Shown piece by piece: positions 6,561 through 12,216 of a stretch of DNA of 12,970 nucleotides. Every line of letters begins with the position of its first letter. Within the stretch, counting starts at the first letter, position 1. Below the pieces are notes generated by a model. The model had not been told where the DNA came from and did not search any database. It saw only the letters and a program-made list of their open reading frames with translations. The position numbers and the translations under genes were made by a program. This DNA comes from Desulfurococcales archaeon (GTDB lineage Archaea > Thermoproteota > Thermoprotei_A > Sulfolobales > NBVN01): assembly GCA_021160415.1 (NCBI GenBank), contig JAGHCP010000109.1, forward strand, positions 1-12,970, in the 5' to 3' direction.

Positions 6561-7748
6561 TCATACCACCGAAGGTGATTTACTAACTCTGGGCTTAAAC
6601 CCTTCCTCCTGGCCGTAAGGCCTATACCTTCCACCGAGGACTTTCTTAACCGCGTAGACGAAGTCCTCCATAGTTACTCTCTTCCTCCCTGCTCTAATTG
6701 CTGAGTACCCCGCCTCAGTACAGATTGCCTTAATGTCCGCACCAGTCGCACCCTCGGTCATCCTAGCCAGCTCATCCAGCGAAACCTTGTAGAGCTTCAT
6801 CCTTTTCGTGTGGATTGCGAAAATCTCTTTCCTAGCCGAAACGTCTGGCAGTGGGACTTCAATTATTCTGTCGAACCTCCCAGGCCTAAGCAACGCCGGA
6901 TCCAGCACATCCAGCCTATTTGTGGTGGCAATAACTTTGACATTGTCTAGAGGGTCAAAACCGTCTAACTCGGCAAGCAGCTGGGTTAATGTGCGGTGGA
7001 TCTCCCTCTCACCGCTAGTCCCTAAATCCATTCTCTTCGCCGCGATGGCGTCTATCTCGTCAATAAGTATTATTGCTGGTGCTCTCTTCTTCGCCAAGTT
7101 AAACAGCTCCCTAACTATCCTCGCACCCTCACCAACAAATTTCTGTGCGAGCTCAGAAGCCACGAGGCTTATGAAAACGGCGTTGGTTTCCCCCGCCACT
7201 GCCTTGGCTAGGAGTGTTTTGCCGCAGCCCGGAGGGCCGTAGAGGAGAACCCCTTTAGGAGGATCTATGCCTAACTCCTTGAAAAGCTCAGGGCTCTTAA
7301 GAGGTAACTCCACCACTTCCCTGAGTTCTTGGATCTGCTTCTCCAGGCCGCCGATGTCTGAGTACCTGACCTTAGGCTTCTCGATGACCTCCATACCTCT
7401 CACGTAGGGGTCTTCCGATGAAGGCAGCACCTCAACAATTGTTGATCCTCTCTGGTTCAGAGCTACTCTCGTGCCGGGTCTAAGAGCATCTGCCTTAACA
7501 GACCCTGACACATTAACTATTAAGTTAGGGCCGGTAGTGCTTTTAACTACAGCCCTACCGTCTTTCAGTACCTCAATAACTATCCCCTCGATGAGCGGCG
7601 TTGAGAGAAGCTTCTCAATCTCCCTTTTGTAGTAGTTGACTTCGTTCCGTAGATAATTCACCTCAGCTTCAAGCTCCTGAACACGCATTTCTAAATACTT
7701 AACGTAGTCATCGCCTTTTCTCCTCACACCAAAGTCTATTTCGGACAA
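6561..7748 (-). CDS. pan: Proteasome-activating nucleotidase PAN (395 aa)
   Basis: Hexameric AAA+ unfoldase that feeds substrates into the archaeal 20S proteasome. An N-terminal coiled coil spans about residues 14-48 (YVKYLEMRVQELEAEV), then an OB domain (about 50-108), then the AAA+ module: Walker A GPPGCGKT at 171-178, pore loop KFVGEG at 203-208, Walker B ILIDEID at 227-233, sensor-1 Asn277, and the arginine-finger motif RPGRFDR at 288-294. Length matches the family. The TTG at 7748 is chosen because GTGGTGGT lies just upstream and a TATA box sits 31-40 bases away; GTG at 7727 is an alternative. The C-terminus ends SKSPSVV after a 24-residue tail, without the hydrophobic-Tyr-X motif that normally docks PAN into the 20S ring. 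It heads the operon with the C2-PUA and PAC2-like genes. Confidence 0.95.
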   Translation of the reverse strand: MSEIDFGVRRKGDDYVKYLEMRVQELEAEVNYLRNEVNYYKREIEKLLSTPLIEGIVIEVLKDGRAVVKSTTGPNLIVNVSGSVKADALRPGTRVALNQRGSTIVEVLPSSEDPYVRGMEVIEKPKVRYSDIGGLEKQIQELREVVELPLKSPELFKELGIDPPKGVLLYGPPGCGKTLLAKAVAGETNAVFISLVASELAQKFVGEGARIVRELFNLAKKRAPAIILIDEIDAIAAKRMDLGTSGEREIHRTLTQLLAELDGFDPLDNVKVIATTNRLDVLDPALLRPGRFDRIIEVPLPDVSARKEIFAIHTKRMKLYKVSLDELARMTEGATGADIKAICTEAGYSAIRAGRKRVTMEDFVYAVKKVLGGRYRPYGQEEGFKPRVSKSPSVV

Positions 7749-7778
7749 TCTACCACCACTAAATACATCTCAGCATGA

Positions 7779-7788
7779 AACCCTTTAA
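7779..7788 (-). promoter_or_regulatory. Candidate TATA box of the PAN operon
   Basis: On the minus strand ACTATTAAAG-type sequence, centred on TATTAAAG at 7786-7779, lies about 31-38 bases before the TTG at 7748. This suits transcription starting a few bases before the GTGGTGGT ribosome binding site. Confidence 0.45.
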
Positions 7789-7845
7789 TAGTAGAGGTAC
7801 ATTAAATACGTTTTCCTTGCGTGATCCCTTCGAGACTCACAAGCA

Positions 7846-7853
7846 ATTTAAGG
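7846..7853 (+). promoter_or_regulatory. Candidate TATA box of the MBF1-HflX-Trm56-TFE operon
   Basis: ATTTAAGG lies 33-40 bases before the ATG at 7886, in the 137-base divergent gap to PAN. The spacing supports ATG 7886, not the ATG at 7775, as the start of the MBF1 gene. TTAAATACG at 7802-7810 is a weaker alternative. Confidence 0.5.
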
Positions 7854-7885
7854 GTGGAAGGAGTGAATCGTTTAGGTCTGTTAGG

Positions 7886-8437
7886 ATGAGGCAAACAGAC
7901 ATTGTCTACTGCGAGATGTGTGGGAGACCTGTAAGGAGGAGGGATGCTAGAATAGTATACATTGAAGGCGCTAGGCTTGTCCTGTGCCCGGAGTGTTATA
8001 GGAAGGTTGTTAAGAAAGATGTAGCGCAGAGCGTAAGATCCCTTACGGCCAAGCCTCCTCGACCCGCAACTTCTCACACCGCGAGAACACCAGCTCCCCG
8101 CCCGCAGAGGCCGAGGAGGAGGGCACTGGAGAACCTGGAAGTCGTTCAGGAGTATGCTGAGAGAATAAGGAAGGCTAGAGAAAGGCTGGGATGGTCGCAG
8201 AGAGTTCTTGCTGAAGCTGTCGGGGAGGGCGAGAACGTCATAAAACGCATGGAGGCGGGGAGGCTAACCCCCTCCATAGACCAAGCGAGGAAGCTAGAGA
8301 AAGTCCTCAATATTAAGTTGCTTGAGCCCGTTGTTGATGAAGGGGGAGTTCCCGCCCTATTCGGTGGGGGTAAGGTATCTAAAGAATTAACGCTGGGCGA
8401 TATCGCGGCAATAAGGAAGAAGAAAGAAGGCCAGTAA
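7886..8437 (+). CDS. Multiprotein bridging factor 1 (archaeal MBF1), zinc ribbon plus HTH (183 aa)
   Basis: Archaeal MBF1 orthologue; in eukaryotes MBF1 bridges activators and TBP, while the archaeal protein has been linked to the ribosome and translation. An N-terminal zinc ribbon uses Cys9, Cys12 (CEMC) and Cys34, Cys37 (CPEC). A basic, proline-rich linker spans about 53-80 (KPPRP, PAPRPQRPRRR). A Cro/C1-type helix-turn-helix covers about 86-146 (ARERLGWSQRVLAEAVG, then NVIKRMEAGRLTPS). ATG at 7886 is chosen: homology starts immediately and a TATA box is well placed, whereas a start at 7775 would add 37 residues unlike the family. It is the first gene of a six-gene operon and ends three bases before hflX. 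Confidence 0.92.
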   Translation: MRQTDIVYCEMCGRPVRRRDARIVYIEGARLVLCPECYRKVVKKDVAQSVRSLTAKPPRPATSHTARTPAPRPQRPRRRALENLEVVQEYAERIRKARERLGWSQRVLAEAVGEGENVIKRMEAGRLTPSIDQARKLEKVLNIKLLEPVVDEGGVPALFGGGKVSKELTLGDIAAIRKKKEGQ

Positions 8438-8440
8438 GCT

Positions 8441-9589
8441 ATGAAGTGGGCCGTTAAGGAAGCATACCTGCTGGCAAGGGAGGTTGATCTTCCCGAAGCC
8501 CTATCGTTAATTTCATCCCTAAATGCAGAAATATCAGGCACCTTCGTTATTAAGAATTCCTACAGGGCTGATCGAAACACGTACCTAAGGAAAGGTAAGC
8601 TTGAAGAGCTTAAAAGAGCAGTGAAGGACGGGTTCAGCGAGAATACTGTCCTATACGTGTACGATGACTTAAGGCCTAGGCAGAAGGTCAACTTAATGAA
8701 GGAACTGAGGATCACAGTGAAGGATAAAGTTGATCTAATACTGGAGATCTTCGCAGAACACGCAGGTTCAAAGGAAGCTAAGCTTCAAATCGAGATGGCC
8801 GAACTTCTCCACACACTTCCTTTGATTAAGGAGTGGATCAGTAAGTCCAAGCTTAAGGAGCTTCCGGGATTTATGGGCCCCGGAAGATACGCTGTGGATG
8901 CGTACTACACCCACGTTAGGAAAAGGATGTCTAAAATAAGGAAGGAGCTGTCGCTACTACGTAAGCGTAGAGATGTGGAAAGAAAGCTCCGCATCAAGGA
9001 AGGAATCCCTCACGTAGCTATAGCTGGTTACGCCAACGCCGGCAAAACCTCGTTGTTCAACCTGCTGACAACGTCAGCTAAGCCAGTAAGTCCTCAAATG
9101 TTCACTACCCTATCACCTAAAACTAAGACGAGGGTTATTGGAGGCTTAAAGGTTGCCTTTGTGGACACCGTTGGGTTCATAAGGAACCTGCCTCACGAAG
9201 TGATTGAGGCTTTCTACACCACCCTCGAAGAAATAACGCTGGCAGACCTTACCCTCCTAGTCATTGACTCCTCAGAACCCATCGATGAAATACACACTAA
9301 GGTATCATCATCTCTCAAAATCCTTAGTAAGATAGGCTTCACTGGTAAAGAAATCATAGGGGTTGTGAATAAGGTCGATCTAACCGAGGATAACGGCTTA
9401 AGAGCAGCGGCTGAGACTTCAAGCATACTTGAAACTGCGTGGAGAGGGGACTGGAAGGTTGTGCGTGTGTCGGCAAGGAGCGGTTTTGGGCTGAATTGGC
9501 TCCTAGAAGAAATACGACAATCGCTCTCAATGCAAGGCATCTTAAATCGCAGGGCAGGTGTTGTTTACGGTGAAGGTCTACGTTCTTAG
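8441..9589 (+). CDS. hflX: GTPase HflX (382 aa)
   Basis: Ribosome-associated GTPase of the Obg-HflX superfamily; bacterial HflX splits stalled ribosomes under heat stress. The N-terminal HflX domain (about 1-140) includes the DLRPRQKVNL segment, followed by a long charged helix linker (about 155-187) and a G domain: G1 GYANAGKTS at 196-204, G3 DTVGF at 242-246, G4 NKVD at 310-313, G5 SARSG at 344-348. The family's GxRGPGE signature before the helix is changed to GFMGPGRYAVD (143-153). The length is usual for archaeal members, which lack the bacterial C-terminal domain. ATG 8441 follows the MBF1 stop by three bases with little Shine-Dalgarno signal, so re-initiation is likely. Its end overlaps the trm56 start by 20 bases. 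Confidence 0.93.
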   Translation: MKWAVKEAYLLAREVDLPEALSLISSLNAEISGTFVIKNSYRADRNTYLRKGKLEELKRAVKDGFSENTVLYVYDDLRPRQKVNLMKELRITVKDKVDLILEIFAEHAGSKEAKLQIEMAELLHTLPLIKEWISKSKLKELPGFMGPGRYAVDAYYTHVRKRMSKIRKELSLLRKRRDVERKLRIKEGIPHVAIAGYANAGKTSLFNLLTTSAKPVSPQMFTTLSPKTKTRVIGGLKVAFVDTVGFIRNLPHEVIEAFYTTLEEITLADLTLLVIDSSEPIDEIHTKVSSSLKILSKIGFTGKEIIGVVNKVDLTEDNGLRAAAETSSILETAWRGDWKVVRVSARSGFGLNWLLEEIRQSLSMQGILNRRAGVVYGEGLRS

Positions 9590-10118
9590 GCTGGGGCATA
9601 GGCCCGGAAGGGATAAGAGAATAACGACGCATGTTGGGTTAACGGCCAGGGCCTTCGGGGCTGATGGATTTATCCTGGCGGACGTCTCCGATGAAAGAGT
9701 TCTAGAGAAACTAAGGGAGGCCTGCAGGAGGTGGGGGAAGCGTGACTTTCACCTCGAGTGCGGAGTGAATGGTGTGAAGTATATTAAGGAGTGGAGGAAA
9801 GCCGGCGGCGTAGCTGTACATTTAACCATGTACGGCCTGCACTTAGATGATGTAGTTGATGAAATCGGAAGATCCAGCAAAGACATACTGGTTATTGTGG
9901 GTGCGTCAAAGGTCCCTAGAATAGTTTACGAGCTCGCCGATTACAACGTCGCTGTAGGGCATCAGCCACACTCTGAGGTCGCAGCACTAGCCGTGTTCCT
10001 CGACAGGCTTTTCCGAGGTAAGGAACTACATTTTATTTTCCCCGATGCGGAGTTATGCATAGTGCCCTCACCTAAGGGCAAGAAGGTGGCTAAGTGTGGG
10101 GAAAAGAAAAACAAGTAA
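9570..10118 (+). CDS. tRNA (cytidine-56 2'-O) methyltransferase Trm56 (182 aa)
   Basis: SPOUT-class enzyme that methylates the ribose of C56 in the T-loop of archaeal tRNAs, using S-adenosylmethionine; it stabilises the D-loop/T-loop contact. Family signatures are LRLGHRPGRDKRITTHVGLTAR at the N-terminus (residues 6-27, read as two adjoining blocks), HLTMYG around 84-89, GASKVP at 111-116, and VAVGHQPHSEVAALAVFLDRL, the knot region, at about 127-147. The GTG at 9570 is chosen because AGGTG lies nine bases upstream (9556-9560) and family members begin just before the LRLGHRP block; GTG 9558 and TTG 9561 are also in frame. The charged tail GKKVAKCGEKKNK is likely disordered. It overlaps hflX by 20 bases and the extended tfe frame by 23. 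Confidence 0.94.
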   Translation: MKVYVLRLGHRPGRDKRITTHVGLTARAFGADGFILADVSDERVLEKLREACRRWGKRDFHLECGVNGVKYIKEWRKAGGVAVHLTMYGLHLDDVVDEIGRSSKDILVIVGASKVPRIVYELADYNVAVGHQPHSEVAALAVFLDRLFRGKELHFIFPDAELCIVPSPKGKKVAKCGEKKNK

Positions 10119-10638
10119 TATGAAGGATCTCTACACCTTCATCGAGAGTATATTAGGCCCTACCGGCAGGGAAGTGTTCAAGGTGCTTGCGAACAGCACT
10201 AAGGAATTGCTTGACGATGAGATAGTTAAGAAGACGGGGCTTGATGAGCAAGACGTTAGGAAAACGCTTTACGAGCTACACAACATAGGGCTAGTGACAT
10301 ACAAGAAGATGAGAAACCCTGAAGACAGTCGATACATTTACTACTGGAGGGTTGATGCGATAAGGCTTAACCACGTCCTCCTACAGAGGAAGAAGGCGGT
10401 ACTAAATAAGCTGAAGGAGAGATTGGAGTACGAAAAAAACAACACTTTCTTCAAATGCCCCATTGATGGAGTTAGGCTCACATACGATGAGGCCCTGGAG
10501 AACGACTTCAAGTGCCCGAGATGCGGTGCGGAGCTTGAGATGGAGGACAACTCAGAGGTTGTGAGGAAATTGGAGACACTCATCAAGGAGCTTGAAGAGG
10601 AGGTGAAGCGTGAAGAAAAGCTCATTTCTCACGGTTGA
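10096..10638 (+). CDS. tfe: Transcription factor E, alpha subunit (TFE), 180 aa
   Basis: Archaeal homologue of TFIIE-alpha; it binds the RNA polymerase clamp/stalk and helps open the promoter. A winged helix covers about residues 9-85 (GREVFKVLANS, DEIVKKTGLDEQDVRKTLYE, IGLVTYKK, DSRYIYYWRV), then a helix (ERLEYEKNNTFFKCP) leads to a zinc-ribbon-like domain at about 117-147. Only three zinc-ligand cysteines are visible (Cys121, Cys140, Cys143): the first knuckle is CPID instead of CxxC. A charged coiled-coil end spans 152-177. GTG at 10096 is preceded by AAGGTGG at 10083-10089, but ATG at 10120, one base after the Trm56 stop, would begin closer to usual homologues; either may be used. It overlaps the methyltransferase start by 29 bases. 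Confidence 0.92.
   Translation: MGKRKTSNMKDLYTFIESILGPTGREVFKVLANSTKELLDDEIVKKTGLDEQDVRKTLYELHNIGLVTYKKMRNPEDSRYIYYWRVDAIRLNHVLLQRKKAVLNKLKERLEYEKNNTFFKCPIDGVRLTYDEALENDFKCPRCGAELEMEDNSEVVRKLETLIKELEEEVKREEKLISHG
10599..10606 (+). promoter_or_regulatory. Near-consensus Shine-Dalgarno for the cytosine methyltransferase, inside tfe
   Basis: GGAGGTGA lies within the last codons of tfe and three bases before the GTG at 10610. It fixes that GTG as the start and implies that methyltransferase translation is coupled to tfe. Confidence 0.75.
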
Positions 10639-11584
10639 TCTCTTCTCCGGGGCTGGAGGTTTCTCAATAGGCTTCGAAGAAGCCGGCTTTCAAATCGCGT
10701 TAGCCGTAGACCAGGATAAGGCAGCTGCTAAGACTTACGCCGGAAATTTTCCTCACACATTAACAATTAACGAGGACCTGAGGAACCTCACCTGCAAAGA
10801 CATTAGGTACCTACTGGGTCGGAAGAACGTTGAGGTCGTTATCGGGTCGCCTCCTTGCGAGCCGTACACAGGAGCCAACCCCCGCAGGAAGAAAAACCCG
10901 CTCGACAGACTCTACACTGACCCTGAAGGGGGGCTTGTTCTGGAATTTATTAGAGTGGTTGACTGCTTGAAACCGAAGATCTTCGTCATGGAGAACGTCC
11001 CCGCACTAATTGAGGACGGCCTTAAGAACGCCATTAAATGGGAGTTCCGTAAAGCAGGGTATGAGGTTTTCTTCAATATACTTAGGGCTGAGGACTACGG
11101 GACACCCTCAAGGAGGGTGAGGGTTTTCGCCTCAAACATTAAGCTCCGTCCTGAAAAGTCACGCGAGAAGGTGAAAGTCAAGGATGCAATCTCAGGTCTC
11201 CCGCCACCGTCACCAGACCCCGATATCCCAAACCACGACATACCTCCCAATCTCAGCAAGAGTAAACTCAAGCGTGTGCATAGGCTCAGGTGGGGCGAAT
11301 CCCTAATCAAGTATGAAGGGGCTGGAAGAAAGCAGTTACCGAATTATATACGCCTCCACCCCCATAAGGTCGCCCCCACCGTTCTGGGGTCATCAAGATT
11401 CATCCACCCTTATGAGCCACGTCTCTTAACGGTCAGGGAGCAGGCGAGATTGATGGGCTTCCCTGACAACCACGTTTTTTTAGGTGGGAAAGACCAACAA
11501 TACAATCAGGTGGGGGAAGCCGTCCCCCCGCCCCTCTCGAAGGCCATCGGGGACTTCGTGATGAGGTGGTTAAGGAATGATTGA
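10610..11584 (+). CDS. Cytosine-C5 methyltransferase (Dcm-like), 324 aa, orphan within the TFE operon
   Basis: Class I methyltransferase of the DNA m5C family. Motif I is DLFSGAGGFSIGFEEAGF at 10-27 (SAM binding); motif II-like Asp34 follows (LAVDQDK); motif IV is GSPPCEPYTG at 79-88 with catalytic Cys83; motif VI is MENV at 127-130; motif VIII is YGTPSRRVRVF at 163-173; motif IX is LTVREQARLMGFPD at 273-286; motif X is GEAVPPPLSKAIG at 302-314. The target-recognition region between VIII and IX is short (about 90 residues). Three usual residues differ: Glu84 for Gln in PCQ, Ser167 for Gln in QxRxR, Glu303 for Asn in GNxVP. It overlaps tfe by 29 bases and the next gene by 8. No endonuclease is adjacent, so it is an orphan here; DNA is the default substrate, RNA cannot be excluded. 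Confidence 0.88.
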   Translation: MKKSSFLTVDLFSGAGGFSIGFEEAGFQIALAVDQDKAAAKTYAGNFPHTLTINEDLRNLTCKDIRYLLGRKNVEVVIGSPPCEPYTGANPRRKKNPLDRLYTDPEGGLVLEFIRVVDCLKPKIFVMENVPALIEDGLKNAIKWEFRKAGYEVFFNILRAEDYGTPSRRVRVFASNIKLRPEKSREKVKVKDAISGLPPPSPDPDIPNHDIPPNLSKSKLKRVHRLRWGESLIKYEGAGRKQLPNYIRLHPHKVAPTVLGSSRFIHPYEPRLLTVREQARLMGFPDNHVFLGGKDQQYNQVGEAVPPPLSKAIGDFVMRWLRND

Positions 11585-12044
11585 GGTTTACGTGGGGATA
11601 AATAACGTGTCCTCGCCTCAGAGGCTTGTGGATGCCGTTAAGACAATCCTAGCCTTTGAGGCTGGTGGAGACCTGGAAATAAAGGGCGTAGTGGTAACTA
11701 AAGCCTCAGGGATGGCTGCCCAAGCAGGAGTGCCTGATGCGTCGAGGCTAATGTATAGGGAGGGTAAACCATTGATTCTCCTCCCCACGCTAAAAGATGC
11801 TGTCGAGCTATTGAAACCCGACATGACACTACTTAACGAGCAGGTTAAGGACTCCGCCGCGGTGTGCGAGTTAGAGGTTCCCCCTAACTCGAGGGTTCTT
11901 TACGTAGTTTCTGGGCATGAAGACGGCTTTCTGAAACAGGAATTAGCGCTTGGAACACCCGTAAAGTTTGCAGGGATCTCCCGCTACGTCCCTCCAGCAG
12001 CAGCTGTAGCTCTGTTCCTTACAGAAATACGTTCACTTACCTGA
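11577..12044 (+). CDS. SPOUT-like / COG4080-type conserved archaeal protein (155 aa)
   Basis: Small alpha/beta protein that I match, from memory, to the archaeal group COG4080, described as SpoU-like RNA methylase relatives and in some genomes labelled RecB-family nuclease; neither activity is established. Visible blocks are MIEVYVGINNVSS, IKGVVVTKASGMAAQAGVPD (36-55), LILLPTLKDAVELLKPD (66-82) and RVLYVVSGHEDGFLKQELALG (106-126). The last block resembles the G-rich turn of SPOUT knots (a Gly, then Glu at the start of a helix). The protein is too short for a separate RNA-binding domain. ATG at 11577 overlaps the methyltransferase stop by 8 bases and has GAGGTG eight bases upstream (11563-11568). 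It is the last gene of the operon; T-rich sequence follows. Confidence 0.65.
   Translation: MIEVYVGINNVSSPQRLVDAVKTILAFEAGGDLEIKGVVVTKASGMAAQAGVPDASRLMYREGKPLILLPTLKDAVELLKPDMTLLNEQVKDSAAVCELEVPPNSRVLYVVSGHEDGFLKQELALGTPVKFAGISRYVPPAAAVALFLTEIRSLT
11867..11891 (+). repeat. Short inverted repeat (8-base arms, 9-base loop) inside the COG4080-type gene
   Basis: CGAGTTAG at 11867-11874 pairs exactly with CTAACTCG at 11884-11891. A match of this size is expected a few times by chance in a window this long, so it is recorded as a plain structure with no implied function. Confidence 0.6.
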
Positions 12045-12046
12045 CA

Positions 12047-12062
12047 TTTTTCGTATAATTTT
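12047..12062 (+). terminator. T-rich end of the MBF1-to-COG4080 operon
   Basis: TTTTT at 12047-12051 and TTTT at 12059-12062 begin two bases after the last stop codon. Archaeal RNA polymerase commonly ends at T-tracts without a hairpin. Assigned on composition and position only. Confidence 0.4.
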
Positions 12063-12173
12063 GCTACATAAAAAATCTACTGATAAAAGATATATCTGTA
12101 TAATTTTTGCAGAATTAATGATTGTCAATATTACCAAGCATAGGAGAAAATCTGTGAAAGTTTTATCCATATG

Positions 12174-12182
12174 ATTAATATA
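12174..12182 (+). promoter_or_regulatory. Candidate TATA box for the winged-helix gene
   Basis: ATTAATATA lies 35-43 bases before the TTG at 12217. A GAGCTGAT four bases before the TTG (12205-12212) could be an imperfect ribosome binding site. Confidence 0.45.
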
Positions 12183-12216
12183 CTCCTTTCGCCAATTAGT
12201 ATCAGAGCTGATATTA

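Larger units (their letters stand above)
12045..12216. other. AT-rich intergenic gap with a 12/13-base direct repeat
   Basis: This 172-base stretch is much richer in A and T than the coding sequence on either side. GTATAATTTTGC at 12053-12064 recurs as GTATAATTTTTGC at 12098-12110, 45 bases apart, and a short palindrome GATATATC lies at 12089-12096. Reading frames across it (for instance leftward 12260-12033) have no recognisable protein. I see no tRNA, box C/D or box H/ACA RNA. It holds the end of one operon and the promoter of the next gene. Confidence 0.55.

Noticed and set aside
6557..6634. Longer C2-PUA frame from GTG 6634
   Set aside because: It would overlap PAN coding sequence by 74 bases and has a weaker ribosome binding site than GTG 6556; C2-like similarity starts after 6556.
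7775..7885. N-terminal extension of MBF1 from the ATG at 7775
   Set aside because: The added 37 residues are unlike MBF1, cover the TATA boxes of both divergent operons, and the ATG at 7886 has a well-placed TATA box.
11577..12044. KEOPS subunit Cgi121
   Set aside because: I first considered this because of the size and a possible Pcc1 nearby, but the Cgi121 helix motifs are absent and the ASGMAAQAGVP and SGHEDGF blocks fit COG4080 better.
12045..12216. Box C/D guide RNA (an AATGATT and CTGA-like elements)
   Set aside because: The C box does not fit RUGAUGA and the spacing to any CUGA is wrong; no guide-like C'/D' pair is present.
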